Shown here piece by piece: positions 17,923 to 25,012 of a stretch of 64,000 nucleotides of DNA. Position 1 is the first letter of the stretch. Every line of letters begins with the position of its first letter. The stretch covers positions 1 to 64,000 of the forward strand of contig UQUN01000013.1 of the NCBI GenBank assembly GCA_900544175.1, read 5' to 3'. The stretch comes from an uncultured Alistipes sp. Lineage in GTDB: Bacteria; Bacteroidota; Bacteroidia; Bacteroidales; UBA932. Under the pieces are notes generated by a model. It was not told the DNA's origin, did not search any database, and saw only the letters and a program-made list of their open reading frames with translations. The position numbers were made by a program, and so were the translations under genes.

Positions 17923-18986
17923 TGGCTGGCACATCCAGACGAACAAACACACTCCTTGTAATAAGAATGTCAGCGCTCGGCGACGTAGCCATGACCGTAC
18001 CTGTCATATACTCGTTCGCCAGGCAGTATCCGGACTGGCATATCAAAGTCCTTACCCAGCCTTTCTTCTCCAGGCTGTTCCTGGACAAGCCGGACAATGT
18101 GTCTTTCATAATGGCAGACCCGAAAGGCAGGCACAAAGGACCGGCCGGACTGTTCAGACTCATACGGGACACGCACAAAGAGCATGTCACAGCCGTGGCA
18201 GACATGCACAACGTACTGAGATCCTGGGCAGTAGACATTTCTTTCATACTGACAGGGAAAAAAGTCAGAATAGTAAGGAAAAAACGCCGGGAAAGAAAAA
18301 GGCTTACCAGTCTCAGACACAAGCGGCTCGTCCGACAGCGCAATTTCATAGACCGGTACTTCGATGTCCTGTCCTCCCTGGGACTTCCCGCCAGCCGGCA
18401 GTTCTCCAGTCTATTTCCAGACAGCACGCCATCAGAAAACGATGTGCCGCATATCGGCATCGCCCCGTTCGCAAGATATACAACAAAAACCTATCCGCCG
18501 GAAATGATGGAAAAAGCTGCGGCAATGCTGGCCGGAAAAGGATACAGAGTACTCCTGTTCGGAGGCAAAGGCAATGAAGCCGAGGAACTGGAAAAATGGG
18601 AATCAGCCCATCCGGGCATAAAGTCTGTGGCTGGAAAGCTCACCATAGACAAGGAACTGGAACTCATGAGCCGGCTGGACCTGATGGTGTCGATGGACTC
18701 GGCGAACATGCATCTGTCATCCCTTGCAGGTACAAGGGTGATTTCGGTCTGGGGCGGCACTACCGTTCACTGCGGCTTCCTGGGATGGAGGCAAAAAGAA
18801 GAAGACGCAATATGCGCCGGTCTGCAGTGCCAGCCGTGTTCCATTGCCGGGAAACCGGAATGTCCTCTTGGACACATGAACTGCCTTAGAAGCATCTCTC
18901 CGGAAGAAATCTGCAATAAAATCACAGAAACCATACACCAGCGTAACAGCAGACCCCTTGCACAGCAGCCCTTCGGCATCCGATAA
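17919..18986 (+). CDS. Glycosyltransferase family 9 (heptosyltransferase-like)
   Basis: GT9 protein (355 residues) of the ADP-heptose:LPS heptosyltransferase superfamily. It overlaps the kdsB stop by four bases (ATGA). Signs are LLVIRMSALGDVAMTVPV at the N terminus, HIGIAPFARYTTKTYP in mid-protein, and the C-terminal donor site around VSMDSANMHLSSLAG. The cysteine-containing stretch CAGLQCQPC...CPLGHMNC near residues 305-328 is common in Bacteroidota members. It probably adds an inner-core sugar to Kdo-lipid A; the exact sugar is not shown by sequence. Confidence 0.87.
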   Translation: MMAGTSRRTNTLLVIRMSALGDVAMTVPVIYSFARQYPDWHIKVLTQPFFSRLFLDKPDNVSFIMADPKGRHKGPAGLFRLIRDTHKEHVTAVADMHNVLRSWAVDISFILTGKKVRIVRKKRRERKRLTSLRHKRLVRQRNFIDRYFDVLSSLGLPASRQFSSLFPDSTPSENDVPHIGIAPFARYTTKTYPPEMMEKAAAMLAGKGYRVLLFGGKGNEAEELEKWESAHPGIKSVAGKLTIDKELELMSRLDLMVSMDSANMHLSSLAGTRVISVWGGTTVHCGFLGWRQKEEDAICAGLQCQPCSIAGKPECPLGHMNCLRSISPEEICNKITETIHQRNSRPLAQQPFGIR

Positions 18987-19083
18987 ACGCACACCGCCTT
19001 CCAGACCTGAGGGAGCATCCGCAAATGGGGAGAAACGCGGTCAGTCAAAGATTGCCGACAGTACTGACCTACAAACGAATAAG

Positions 19084-19157
19084 GGTGGAAGATGGGACTC
19101 GAACCCACGACCCTTGGTGCCACAAACCAATGCTCTAACCAACTGAGCTACATCCAC
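19084..19157 (-). tRNA. tRNA-His (anticodon GTG)
   Basis: Full cloverleaf on the minus strand, with D-arm GCTC/GAGC, anticodon arm TTGGT-TTGTGGC-ACCAA (anticodon GTG) and T-arm GTGGG-TTCGAGT-CCCAT. A G precedes position 1 and faces discriminator C73, as required for histidine tRNA. CCA is not encoded. Position 6 to 67 of the acceptor stem is a T-T mismatch. The -7 promoter is at 19188-19195. Confidence 0.95.
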
Positions 19158-19187
19158 CATGTATCCCTTTATCTCCAAAAGGGACTG

Positions 19188-19195
19188 CAAATATA
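19188..19195 (-). promoter_or_regulatory. -7 promoter element (TATATTTG) of tRNA-His
   Basis: TATATTTG on the minus strand, 31 bases before the tRNA. A TTG about 21 bases further upstream could act as the -33 element. Confidence 0.6.
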
Positions 19196-19226
19196 AAAAT
19201 ACTTTTCTTATTCACACAATATTTTT

Positions 19227-19234
19227 TATCTTTG
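19227..19234 (+). promoter_or_regulatory. -7 promoter element (TATCTTTG) of the carboxyltransferase gene
   Basis: TATCTTTG 27 bases before the start codon at 19262, with TTTTC 19 bases further upstream as a weak -33 element. It is divergent from the tRNA-His promoter. Confidence 0.55.
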
Positions 19235-19261
19235 AGAAAATTTTCATCAAAACACTGATTC

Positions 19262-21043
19262 ATGGCACGTGAAATAAAATTCTCCCTCGTTTACAGGGAT
19301 ATGTGGCAATCCTCAGGAAAATACGTTCCAAGGGTAGACCAACTGGTACAAATCGCTCCTGTCATCATTGACATGGGCTGCTTCGACAGAGTAGAGACAA
19401 ACGGAGGCGCTTTCGAACAGGTAAACCTCCTTTTCGGAGAAAACCCCAATAAGGCTGTAAGGGCCTGGACTGCACCTTTCAACAAGGTAGGCATACAGAC
19501 ACACATGCTTGAAAGAGGCCTTAATGCTCTGCGGATGAATCCTGTACCCCGAGACGTGAGAGCACTGATGTATAAAGTGAAAGCCAGACAGGGCACCAAT
19601 ATCTCCCGCTCGTTCTGCGGTCTGAACGACCACCGTAACCTCAAGGACTCCGTCATTCTTGCCAAAGAAGGAGGCATGATCTCCCAGGTAGCGCTCAGCA
19701 TCACCTACTCCCCCATCCACACTGTGGAATACTACATGGACATCGTGGACAAGGTCGTGGAATACGGATGCGACGAGATATGCCTCAAGGACATGGCCGG
19801 CATCGGACGCCCTGCCTTCCTGGGCCGTCTGACCAAAAGCATCAAGGACAAATACCCTCACATCATTGTACAGTACCACGGCCACTCCGGTCCAGGGTTC
19901 TCGGTAGCGTCCATGCTGGAAGTCGCACGTGCCGGAGCCGACTATCTGGATGTTGCCATCGAGCCTCTCTCCTGGGGCAAGATACATCCGGATGTCATCA
20001 CCATCCAGGCCATGCTGAAGGATGCCGGTTTCAAGGTAAAGGACATCAACATGAATGCATACATGGAAGCCAGAAGACTTACCCAGAGCTTCATTGACGA
20101 TTTCCTCGGAATGTTCATAGAGCCTACCAACTACATCTGCTCCTCACTGCTCGTAGGCTGCGGCCTTCCCGGCGGCATGATGGGCTCCATGATGGCCGAC
20201 CTCAAAGGATTCCATGGCGCGATAAACATGTCCCTGCGCAATCAGGGCAAGAAGGAAGTTTCCCTCAACGAGCTTATGGTAATGCTCTTCCAGGAAGTGG
20301 AGTACGTATGGCCCAGACTTGGATATCCTCCATTGGTGACACCTTTCAGCCAGTATGTGAAGAACACTGCGTTGATGAATCTCATGCACACCCTCAAGGG
20401 CGAGCCAAGATGGAAGACAATAGACAAGGACACAATGAACATGATCTTGGGCAAGACCGGCAAACTGCCCGGTCCCCTTGCTCCGGAGATTCTGGACATA
20501 GTGAAGGAAAAAGGCCTGGAATTCTACACCGGCAATCCTCAGGACGCATTCCCCGACGAGCTGCCCAAGTTCATAGAGGAAATGAAGAAAGAAGGATGGG
20601 ACCGCGGACAGGACGACGAGGAGCTCTTCGAGTTTGCAATGCACGAGCGTCAGTACCGCGACTACAAGAGCGGAGTGGCCAAAGAGCGTTTCAACAAAGA
20701 GCTTGAGGCAGCCCGCGAAAAAGCTGGTGCCCCGAAGATCGTCACCCGTCAGGTCGTGGAAGTTCCTGCATTTGACGCCGAAAAAATCATGGCCGAGCAT
20801 CCCCAGGCCATGGCAGTACAAGCTGTCGCCAAAGGCAAACTGCTCTGGCAGTATAATGTGGCTGATGAAAGTGCGGCTCCTGTTATCGGCACGAAGTTCG
20901 AGGAAGGCAAGCCCATATGCTACATACAGACATATTACGGCATAGAGACAGTCAAGGCTCCAAAAACCGGAAAACTCATCCAGGTGGATGCAAAGCACGG
21001 AGACAACGTAGCTGTCAATCAGGTTCTCGGCTTCATCGAGTAA
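19262..21043 (+). CDS. Oxaloacetate decarboxylase alpha-like carboxyltransferase with degenerate biotinyl domain
   Basis: Protein of 593 residues built like OadA or PycB. The N-terminal carboxyltransferase TIM barrel (about 1-280) keeps the metal-site motifs: an RDMWQS block at the start (usual RDAHQS), CLKDMAGIG near 178 with the lysine, and YHGHSGPGFS near 204 with two histidines. A PYC_OADA domain follows (about 290-470), and a biotin/lipoyl-like barrel ends the protein (about 510-593). In that barrel the usual EAMKME is QTYYGIE (556-562), with tyrosine 559 where the biotinylated lysine should be. The gene stands alone, with no OadB/OadG or biotin-carrier gene beside it. Substrate, and whether a separate carrier protein is used, are unknown. 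Confidence 0.82.
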   Translation: MAREIKFSLVYRDMWQSSGKYVPRVDQLVQIAPVIIDMGCFDRVETNGGAFEQVNLLFGENPNKAVRAWTAPFNKVGIQTHMLERGLNALRMNPVPRDVRALMYKVKARQGTNISRSFCGLNDHRNLKDSVILAKEGGMISQVALSITYSPIHTVEYYMDIVDKVVEYGCDEICLKDMAGIGRPAFLGRLTKSIKDKYPHIIVQYHGHSGPGFSVASMLEVARAGADYLDVAIEPLSWGKIHPDVITIQAMLKDAGFKVKDINMNAYMEARRLTQSFIDDFLGMFIEPTNYICSSLLVGCGLPGGMMGSMMADLKGFHGAINMSLRNQGKKEVSLNELMVMLFQEVEYVWPRLGYPPLVTPFSQYVKNTALMNLMHTLKGEPRWKTIDKDTMNMILGKTGKLPGPLAPEILDIVKEKGLEFYTGNPQDAFPDELPKFIEEMKKEGWDRGQDDEELFEFAMHERQYRDYKSGVAKERFNKELEAAREKAGAPKIVTRQVVEVPAFDAEKIMAEHPQAMAVQAVAKGKLLWQYNVADESAAPVIGTKFEEGKPICYIQTYYGIETVKAPKTGKLIQVDAKHGDNVAVNQVLGFIE

Positions 21044-21062
21044 ACATACACTAAAAACACAG

Positions 21063-21102
21063 AAAAGGGCTGTATCAGACATTCATTTGATACAGCCCTT
21101 TT
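21063..21102 (+). terminator. Rho-independent terminator after the carboxyltransferase gene
   Basis: A 15-base-pair stem (AAAAGGGCTGTATCA with TGATACAGCCCTTTT) and a loop of 10-11 bases, 19 bases after the stop. One of the strongest hairpins in the window. Confidence 0.9.
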
Positions 21103-21829
21103 ATCGTGTAAGTAGATTTTCAGTGGGGCATGCATACTGTTACAGTGTTACTGTAAAATTACGGACACAATAGGAAACGGCATGTTGATTTCAAGCGAGT
21201 CAGACTTCAGGCGTTGATGTGTACCTCATGTCCAACAAAGTGCGCTTGTAGAAATGCTTGATAATCAGATGCTCTGGAAAAAGACATCTGCTGGACTTGT
21301 GAGGATATGGGGCTGGAAGGCCGTTTGGTGGCGAATTATGCCGGGTCCAGCAAGTTGTCAAAACGTATGTCCTTGATAATAAACGAGATGAATTTCGGTG
21401 ATATGCTGGACGTTGCAAAATGGCTGCGCATGAGACGCAAGTGCCCGGGACGCGATCTCCTCCCCATGACCAGTCTGCCGCACCGGCACTGAATCGCGGG
21501 AAACGCTGCCGTTGTGGTGGTGGCCGGATGGTGGTGTGGGGGCGGATGGAGAATCTGCCACGGAGCGGCCTGTCGAAGGGGATTAATAGCCTGACAAGTT
21601 GCTTTATGGTCTGCCTTTTAGAAATTTTGATGTCGCGGGACCATATACGACGATATATGACCGTTACGTCGGTTACTGTAAGTCAGTTAGAATACGTATG
21701 CGTGTTCTATGAGTGATGTCCTGGTTTCGGAAGCTGCAATCGGGCATCCGGATATGTGTTCAGCTTACAAACGGCATGCCGCTTGTTGCTGGGATTTGCA
21801 GCCCTATGGGGGCGTCAGTTGTGTTTTTG
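21103..21829. other. 727-base gap without a convincing gene
   Basis: It holds a small perfect inverted repeat (TTACAGT-GTT-ACTGTAA, 21140-21156) and copy A of the 0.33-kb repeat (21239-21581). About 245 bases follow with no ORF, RNA or promoter that I can support. A 61-codon frame inside the repeat is discussed with the repeat. The left change in strand composition falls at or near this gap. Confidence 0.7.
21239..21581 (+). repeat. Dispersed 0.33-kb repeat, copy A
   Basis: Closely similar (about 85-90 percent by eye; 7 mismatches in the first 79 bases) and in the same orientation as 41590-41912. Copy A has an extra stretch of about 18 bases near 21535-21553, next to a repeated CGGATGG, that copy B lacks. 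A plus-strand frame (21307-21492, start MGLEGRLV) is shared in part with copy B, but many differences change the amino acid and the frame ends early here. No transposase motif or terminal inverted repeat was found. Origin unknown. Confidence 0.8.
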
Positions 21830-22756
21830 TCAGTGTTTTCCGGATAGTTTTGGAAACATTTTCCTGAATCTGGTCATGTGAACTGTGATCTTGCCTCCGG
21901 CAATGACGAGTGTGACGGCTATCAGAATCAATATGATACCCATACTTTCCTTCATTGTCATTCTTTCTCCAAATACGGTGATTCCGAAAATGATGGCTGT
22001 AACTGGCTCGAGGGCTCCAAGAATTGCAGTAGGAGTGGAGCCTATGTACTGTATTGCACTGGTGGTGCAGAGAAACGAAATAGCAGTAGGGAATACGGCC
22101 AGGGCAATTACGTTCAGCCACATATACCATTTACAAGGTGTCGTAAGCTCTATTCCGGTCAGCAGCCTGATGATGAAAATCGACAATCCGAAGACGAGGA
22201 CGTAGAAAGTCACGGTCAGGGTAGCCGTATTTTTAAGTATGCTTTGGTTTATACCGACAATATATATGGCGTAGGACAGTGCGGAAACCAGTACGAGCAC
22301 TGTTCCGGTCAGGCTGAGTGTGGTGCCGTCCTCTCCATTATACAGCATAGCTATGCCGCCTAAGGCCATTATCATGCACACACCTGTCTGGAGTGTGAGT
22401 TTCTCCTTGAAAATCAGAGTCATTATGAGTGCTACCATAATTGGATAAACAAACAGTATCGTGGATGCTATACCGGCATCCATGAAATTGTAGCTCTGAA
22501 ACAGGGATAGGGAGGATATGGCAACCAGCAGACCCATGATTATCAGGGTAAATGTCTCCTTTCGGTTTACTTTGAATGACCTGCCCCTGGCCTTGATCAT
22601 TACGGACAGGATCGGAATGGCAAGAAGATACCGGAAGAAAAGCACGGATTCAGGGTTCATCCCGTTCTTGTATAGTGGCAGGGCAAATAATGGATTCATG
22701 CCGTATGTTGCCGCAGCGATAGTGCCGAGTATGTAACCTTTTGTCTTTGTATTCAT
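21830..22756 (-). CDS. EamA/DMT-family permease
   Basis: Inner-membrane protein of 308 residues with about ten hydrophobic helices arranged as two EamA repeats (about 5-135 and 150-290). The second half shows the usual SAIQYIGSTPTAILGALEPVTA block and GERMTMKE. Family members export or import small metabolites such as amino acids; the substrate cannot be read from sequence. Monocistronic, with a -7 element (TACATTTG) at 22780-22787. Confidence 0.9.
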   Translation of the reverse strand: MNTKTKGYILGTIAAATYGMNPLFALPLYKNGMNPESVLFFRYLLAIPILSVMIKARGRSFKVNRKETFTLIIMGLLVAISSLSLFQSYNFMDAGIASTILFVYPIMVALIMTLIFKEKLTLQTGVCMIMALGGIAMLYNGEDGTTLSLTGTVLVLVSALSYAIYIVGINQSILKNTATLTVTFYVLVFGLSIFIIRLLTGIELTTPCKWYMWLNVIALAVFPTAISFLCTTSAIQYIGSTPTAILGALEPVTAIIFGITVFGERMTMKESMGIILILIAVTLVIAGGKITVHMTRFRKMFPKLSGKH

Positions 22757-22779
22757 GATATGGTATTGTAAAGCGGCTG

Positions 22780-22787
22780 CAAATGTA
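22780..22787 (-). promoter_or_regulatory. -7 promoter element (TACATTTG) of the EamA gene
   Basis: TACATTTG on the minus strand, 24 bases before the start codon, divergent from the wzz promoter. Confidence 0.5.
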
Positions 22788-22799
22788 GTTAATTCTATA

Positions 22800-22831
22800 T
22801 TTGGATAATAATAATCGTTTTCATATTTTTG
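22800..22831 (+). promoter_or_regulatory. Promoter of wzz-ftsY-pheT
   Basis: TTTG (22800-22803), 20 bases of spacer, then TATTTTTG (22824-22831), 29 bases before the wzz start. Good fit to the Bacteroidota consensus. Confidence 0.65.
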
Positions 22832-22860
22832 CAGTTTAGGAATGTTATAATAAATAAACT

Positions 22861-24033
22861 ATGGCAGAACATCAAAACAGCGGTCAGGCCGTTGAGCAGG
22901 AGCAGGAAATAGATCTGATAGCATTAGTGAAACGTTTGTGGGACAAACGTAAGTTCATAATTTATGTAACGTGTGCGTTCATAGTGCTCGGCCTTATGGT
23001 GGCGCTGTTCTCCAAGAAAGAGTATACGGCAGGAACGATCTTTGTCCCTCAGATTTCGCAGCAGGGTGTGAGTTCCAGTATGTCTTCTTTGGCTTCCTTG
23101 GCCGGTATCAATCTCAGTAGTATGGGAGGGGATGGGGCCCTCTCTCCTGCAGTTTATCCGCAGTTGTTGCAGAATGTGGATCTAATAAAAGAACTTATGT
23201 ACACCAAGGTGAAATTTGAGGAGTGGCCGGAACCGATAACGCTGTATGACTATTATACAAATCCGGAATACAACCATATGACGTTTTTCGATGTCATGAA
23301 GAAGTATACGATCGGACTTCCTGGAGTGATAATTAGTGCAATCAAAGGCAAGACGGAGATAGATACGGCCATGTTGGATGCTTCCGGTCTGCCTGTATAT
23401 ACGGAAGACGAGTATGCGTGCAAGGAGATATTGACGGAAGTAGTATCTGTCACTATAAACGACAAGGACGGGTATATTCAGCTTTCTGTGAATATGCCTG
23501 AGCCTTTGGCCGCGGCTGAGGTGGCCTCGGCGGTATTCGGATTGCTTGAAAAGTATGTGACAGAGTACAAGATAGAGAAAGCCAAATCCACATTGGAGTA
23601 TGTTGATGCCAGATACAATGAGGCAAAGATGGATTTTGAGAGCAAGCAGCTCGAGTATGCCAATTACCGTGATGCCAACAGGAATGTTATGACAGCTACG
23701 GCAATGGTTACAGGAGAAAGGCTAAAGAAGGAATATGATCTTGCGAATACTGTATTCATGGAACTGGCAAGGCAGAAGACGCAGGTAGAGCTTCAGGTAA
23801 AGGAGAATACTCCTGTCCTTTCTGTGGTGCAGCCTGTGGTCGTGCCGTTTGAGAGGTCCAAGCCTAAAAGGGCCATAATACTGATAGCATTTACGTTCCT
23901 TGGAGGCTGCATCGCTTGTGCTTCTGTATTCGGATTGGATTTTCTGAAGAATCAAGGCTCCTCATGGCCACGCAGATGGGATACGGGCAGTAACTCGAAA
24001 TCTGAAGAGAATGAGATAAATAAGGAGGAATAG
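22861..24033 (+). CDS. Wzz-family polysaccharide chain-length determinant protein
   Basis: Inner-membrane protein of 390 residues with the Wzz plan: N-terminal cytoplasmic tail, first helix at about 32-52, large periplasmic part with coiled stretches (about 240-320), and a second helix at about 343-365 preceded by a proline-containing stretch (PVVVPFERSKPKR). Such proteins set the length of O-antigen or capsule chains. There is no kinase domain and no polysaccharide gene next to it; it is followed 4 bases later by ftsY. The pathway it serves must lie elsewhere. Confidence 0.87.
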   Translation: MAEHQNSGQAVEQEQEIDLIALVKRLWDKRKFIIYVTCAFIVLGLMVALFSKKEYTAGTIFVPQISQQGVSSSMSSLASLAGINLSSMGGDGALSPAVYPQLLQNVDLIKELMYTKVKFEEWPEPITLYDYYTNPEYNHMTFFDVMKKYTIGLPGVIISAIKGKTEIDTAMLDASGLPVYTEDEYACKEILTEVVSVTINDKDGYIQLSVNMPEPLAAAEVASAVFGLLEKYVTEYKIEKAKSTLEYVDARYNEAKMDFESKQLEYANYRDANRNVMTATAMVTGERLKKEYDLANTVFMELARQKTQVELQVKENTPVLSVVQPVVVPFERSKPKRAIILIAFTFLGGCIACASVFGLDFLKNQGSSWPRRWDTGSNSKSEENEINKEE

Positions 24034-24037
24034 AAAG

Positions 24038-25000
24038 ATGTTCTGGTTCAATAGAAAGGATAAAGGAAAAGAGGATGTCCGAAAGGAGAAGGAGACTCTT
24101 GACAAAGGGCTTGAGAAAACCAGAAAAGGATTGTTTGACAGGTTGTCCCGTGCAATAGCCGGGAAGTCCAAGGTGGATGACGATGTTCTTGACGGCATAG
24201 AGGATGCTCTTATCGCCTCTGATGTGGGTGTCGATACGACATTGAAGATTATCGATATGCTGGAGGTACGTGTGGCCAGGGACAAGTATATGAATACTGC
24301 TGAACTGTACGGTATACTCAAGGAGGAGATGATGTCCCTGCTGGATGTGGAAGGCAAGAAGGATGCTCCGGTCTTTGATTTTTCCAAGAAGCCTTATGTC
24401 ATTATGGTTGTCGGGGTCAATGGAGTGGGTAAAACAACGACTATAGGCAAACTGGCTGCCAACCTGAAGGCTTCCGGCAAGAAGGTCATGCTCGGCGCGG
24501 CGGATACATTCAGGGCGGCTGCCGTGGACCAGCTGGTTATCTGGAGCGAGAGGGCCGGAGTGCCTATCGTAAAGCAGCAGATGGGCTCGGACCCTGCATC
24601 GGTGGCGTATGATACACTTAACTCGGCCGTGGCTCAGGATATTGACGTGGTGCTTATCGATACGGCAGGCCGCCTGCACAACAAAATCAATCTGATGAAC
24701 GAACTTACCAAGATACGCAATGTGATGCGCAAGGTGGTGCCGGACGCTCCACACGAAGTTCTTCTTGTTCTGGACGGATCTACCGGGCAGAATGCGTTTG
24801 TACAGGCGCGTGAGTTTACAAAGGCTACGGATGTTACGGCTCTTGCCGTTACGAAACTGGACGGTACGGCCAAGGGCGGAGTCGTACTTGGTATTGCTGA
24901 CCAGTTCAATATACCTGTCAAGTTCATTGGGGTAGGAGAGGGTATCGAGGACCTTCAGATTTTTGATAAAAAAACATTTGTCGACTCATTATTTGATTAG
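24038..25000 (+). CDS. ftsY: Signal recognition particle receptor FtsY
   Basis: SRP-type GTPase (320 residues) that docks ribosome-SRP complexes at the membrane. It has an N domain (about 20-100) and a G domain with G1 GVNGVGKTTT near 128, DTFRAAAVDQL near 158, DTAGRLHNK near 208, TKLDGTAKGG near 270 and the closing GVGEGIEDLQIF. The N-terminal acidic A domain is very short, as in many bacteria. It sits between wzz and pheT (12-base gap) and is probably cotranscribed with both. Confidence 0.96.
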   Translation: MFWFNRKDKGKEDVRKEKETLDKGLEKTRKGLFDRLSRAIAGKSKVDDDVLDGIEDALIASDVGVDTTLKIIDMLEVRVARDKYMNTAELYGILKEEMMSLLDVEGKKDAPVFDFSKKPYVIMVVGVNGVGKTTTIGKLAANLKASGKKVMLGAADTFRAAAVDQLVIWSERAGVPIVKQQMGSDPASVAYDTLNSAVAQDIDVVLIDTAGRLHNKINLMNELTKIRNVMRKVVPDAPHEVLLVLDGSTGQNAFVQAREFTKATDVTALAVTKLDGTAKGGVVLGIADQFNIPVKFIGVGEGIEDLQIFDKKTFVDSLFD

Positions 25001-25012
25001 AAAATACAGGAT

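Noticed and set aside
21307..21492. Small protein gene in repeat copy A
   Set aside because: Compared with copy B most differences change the amino acid and the frame ends early; no evidence of purifying selection.
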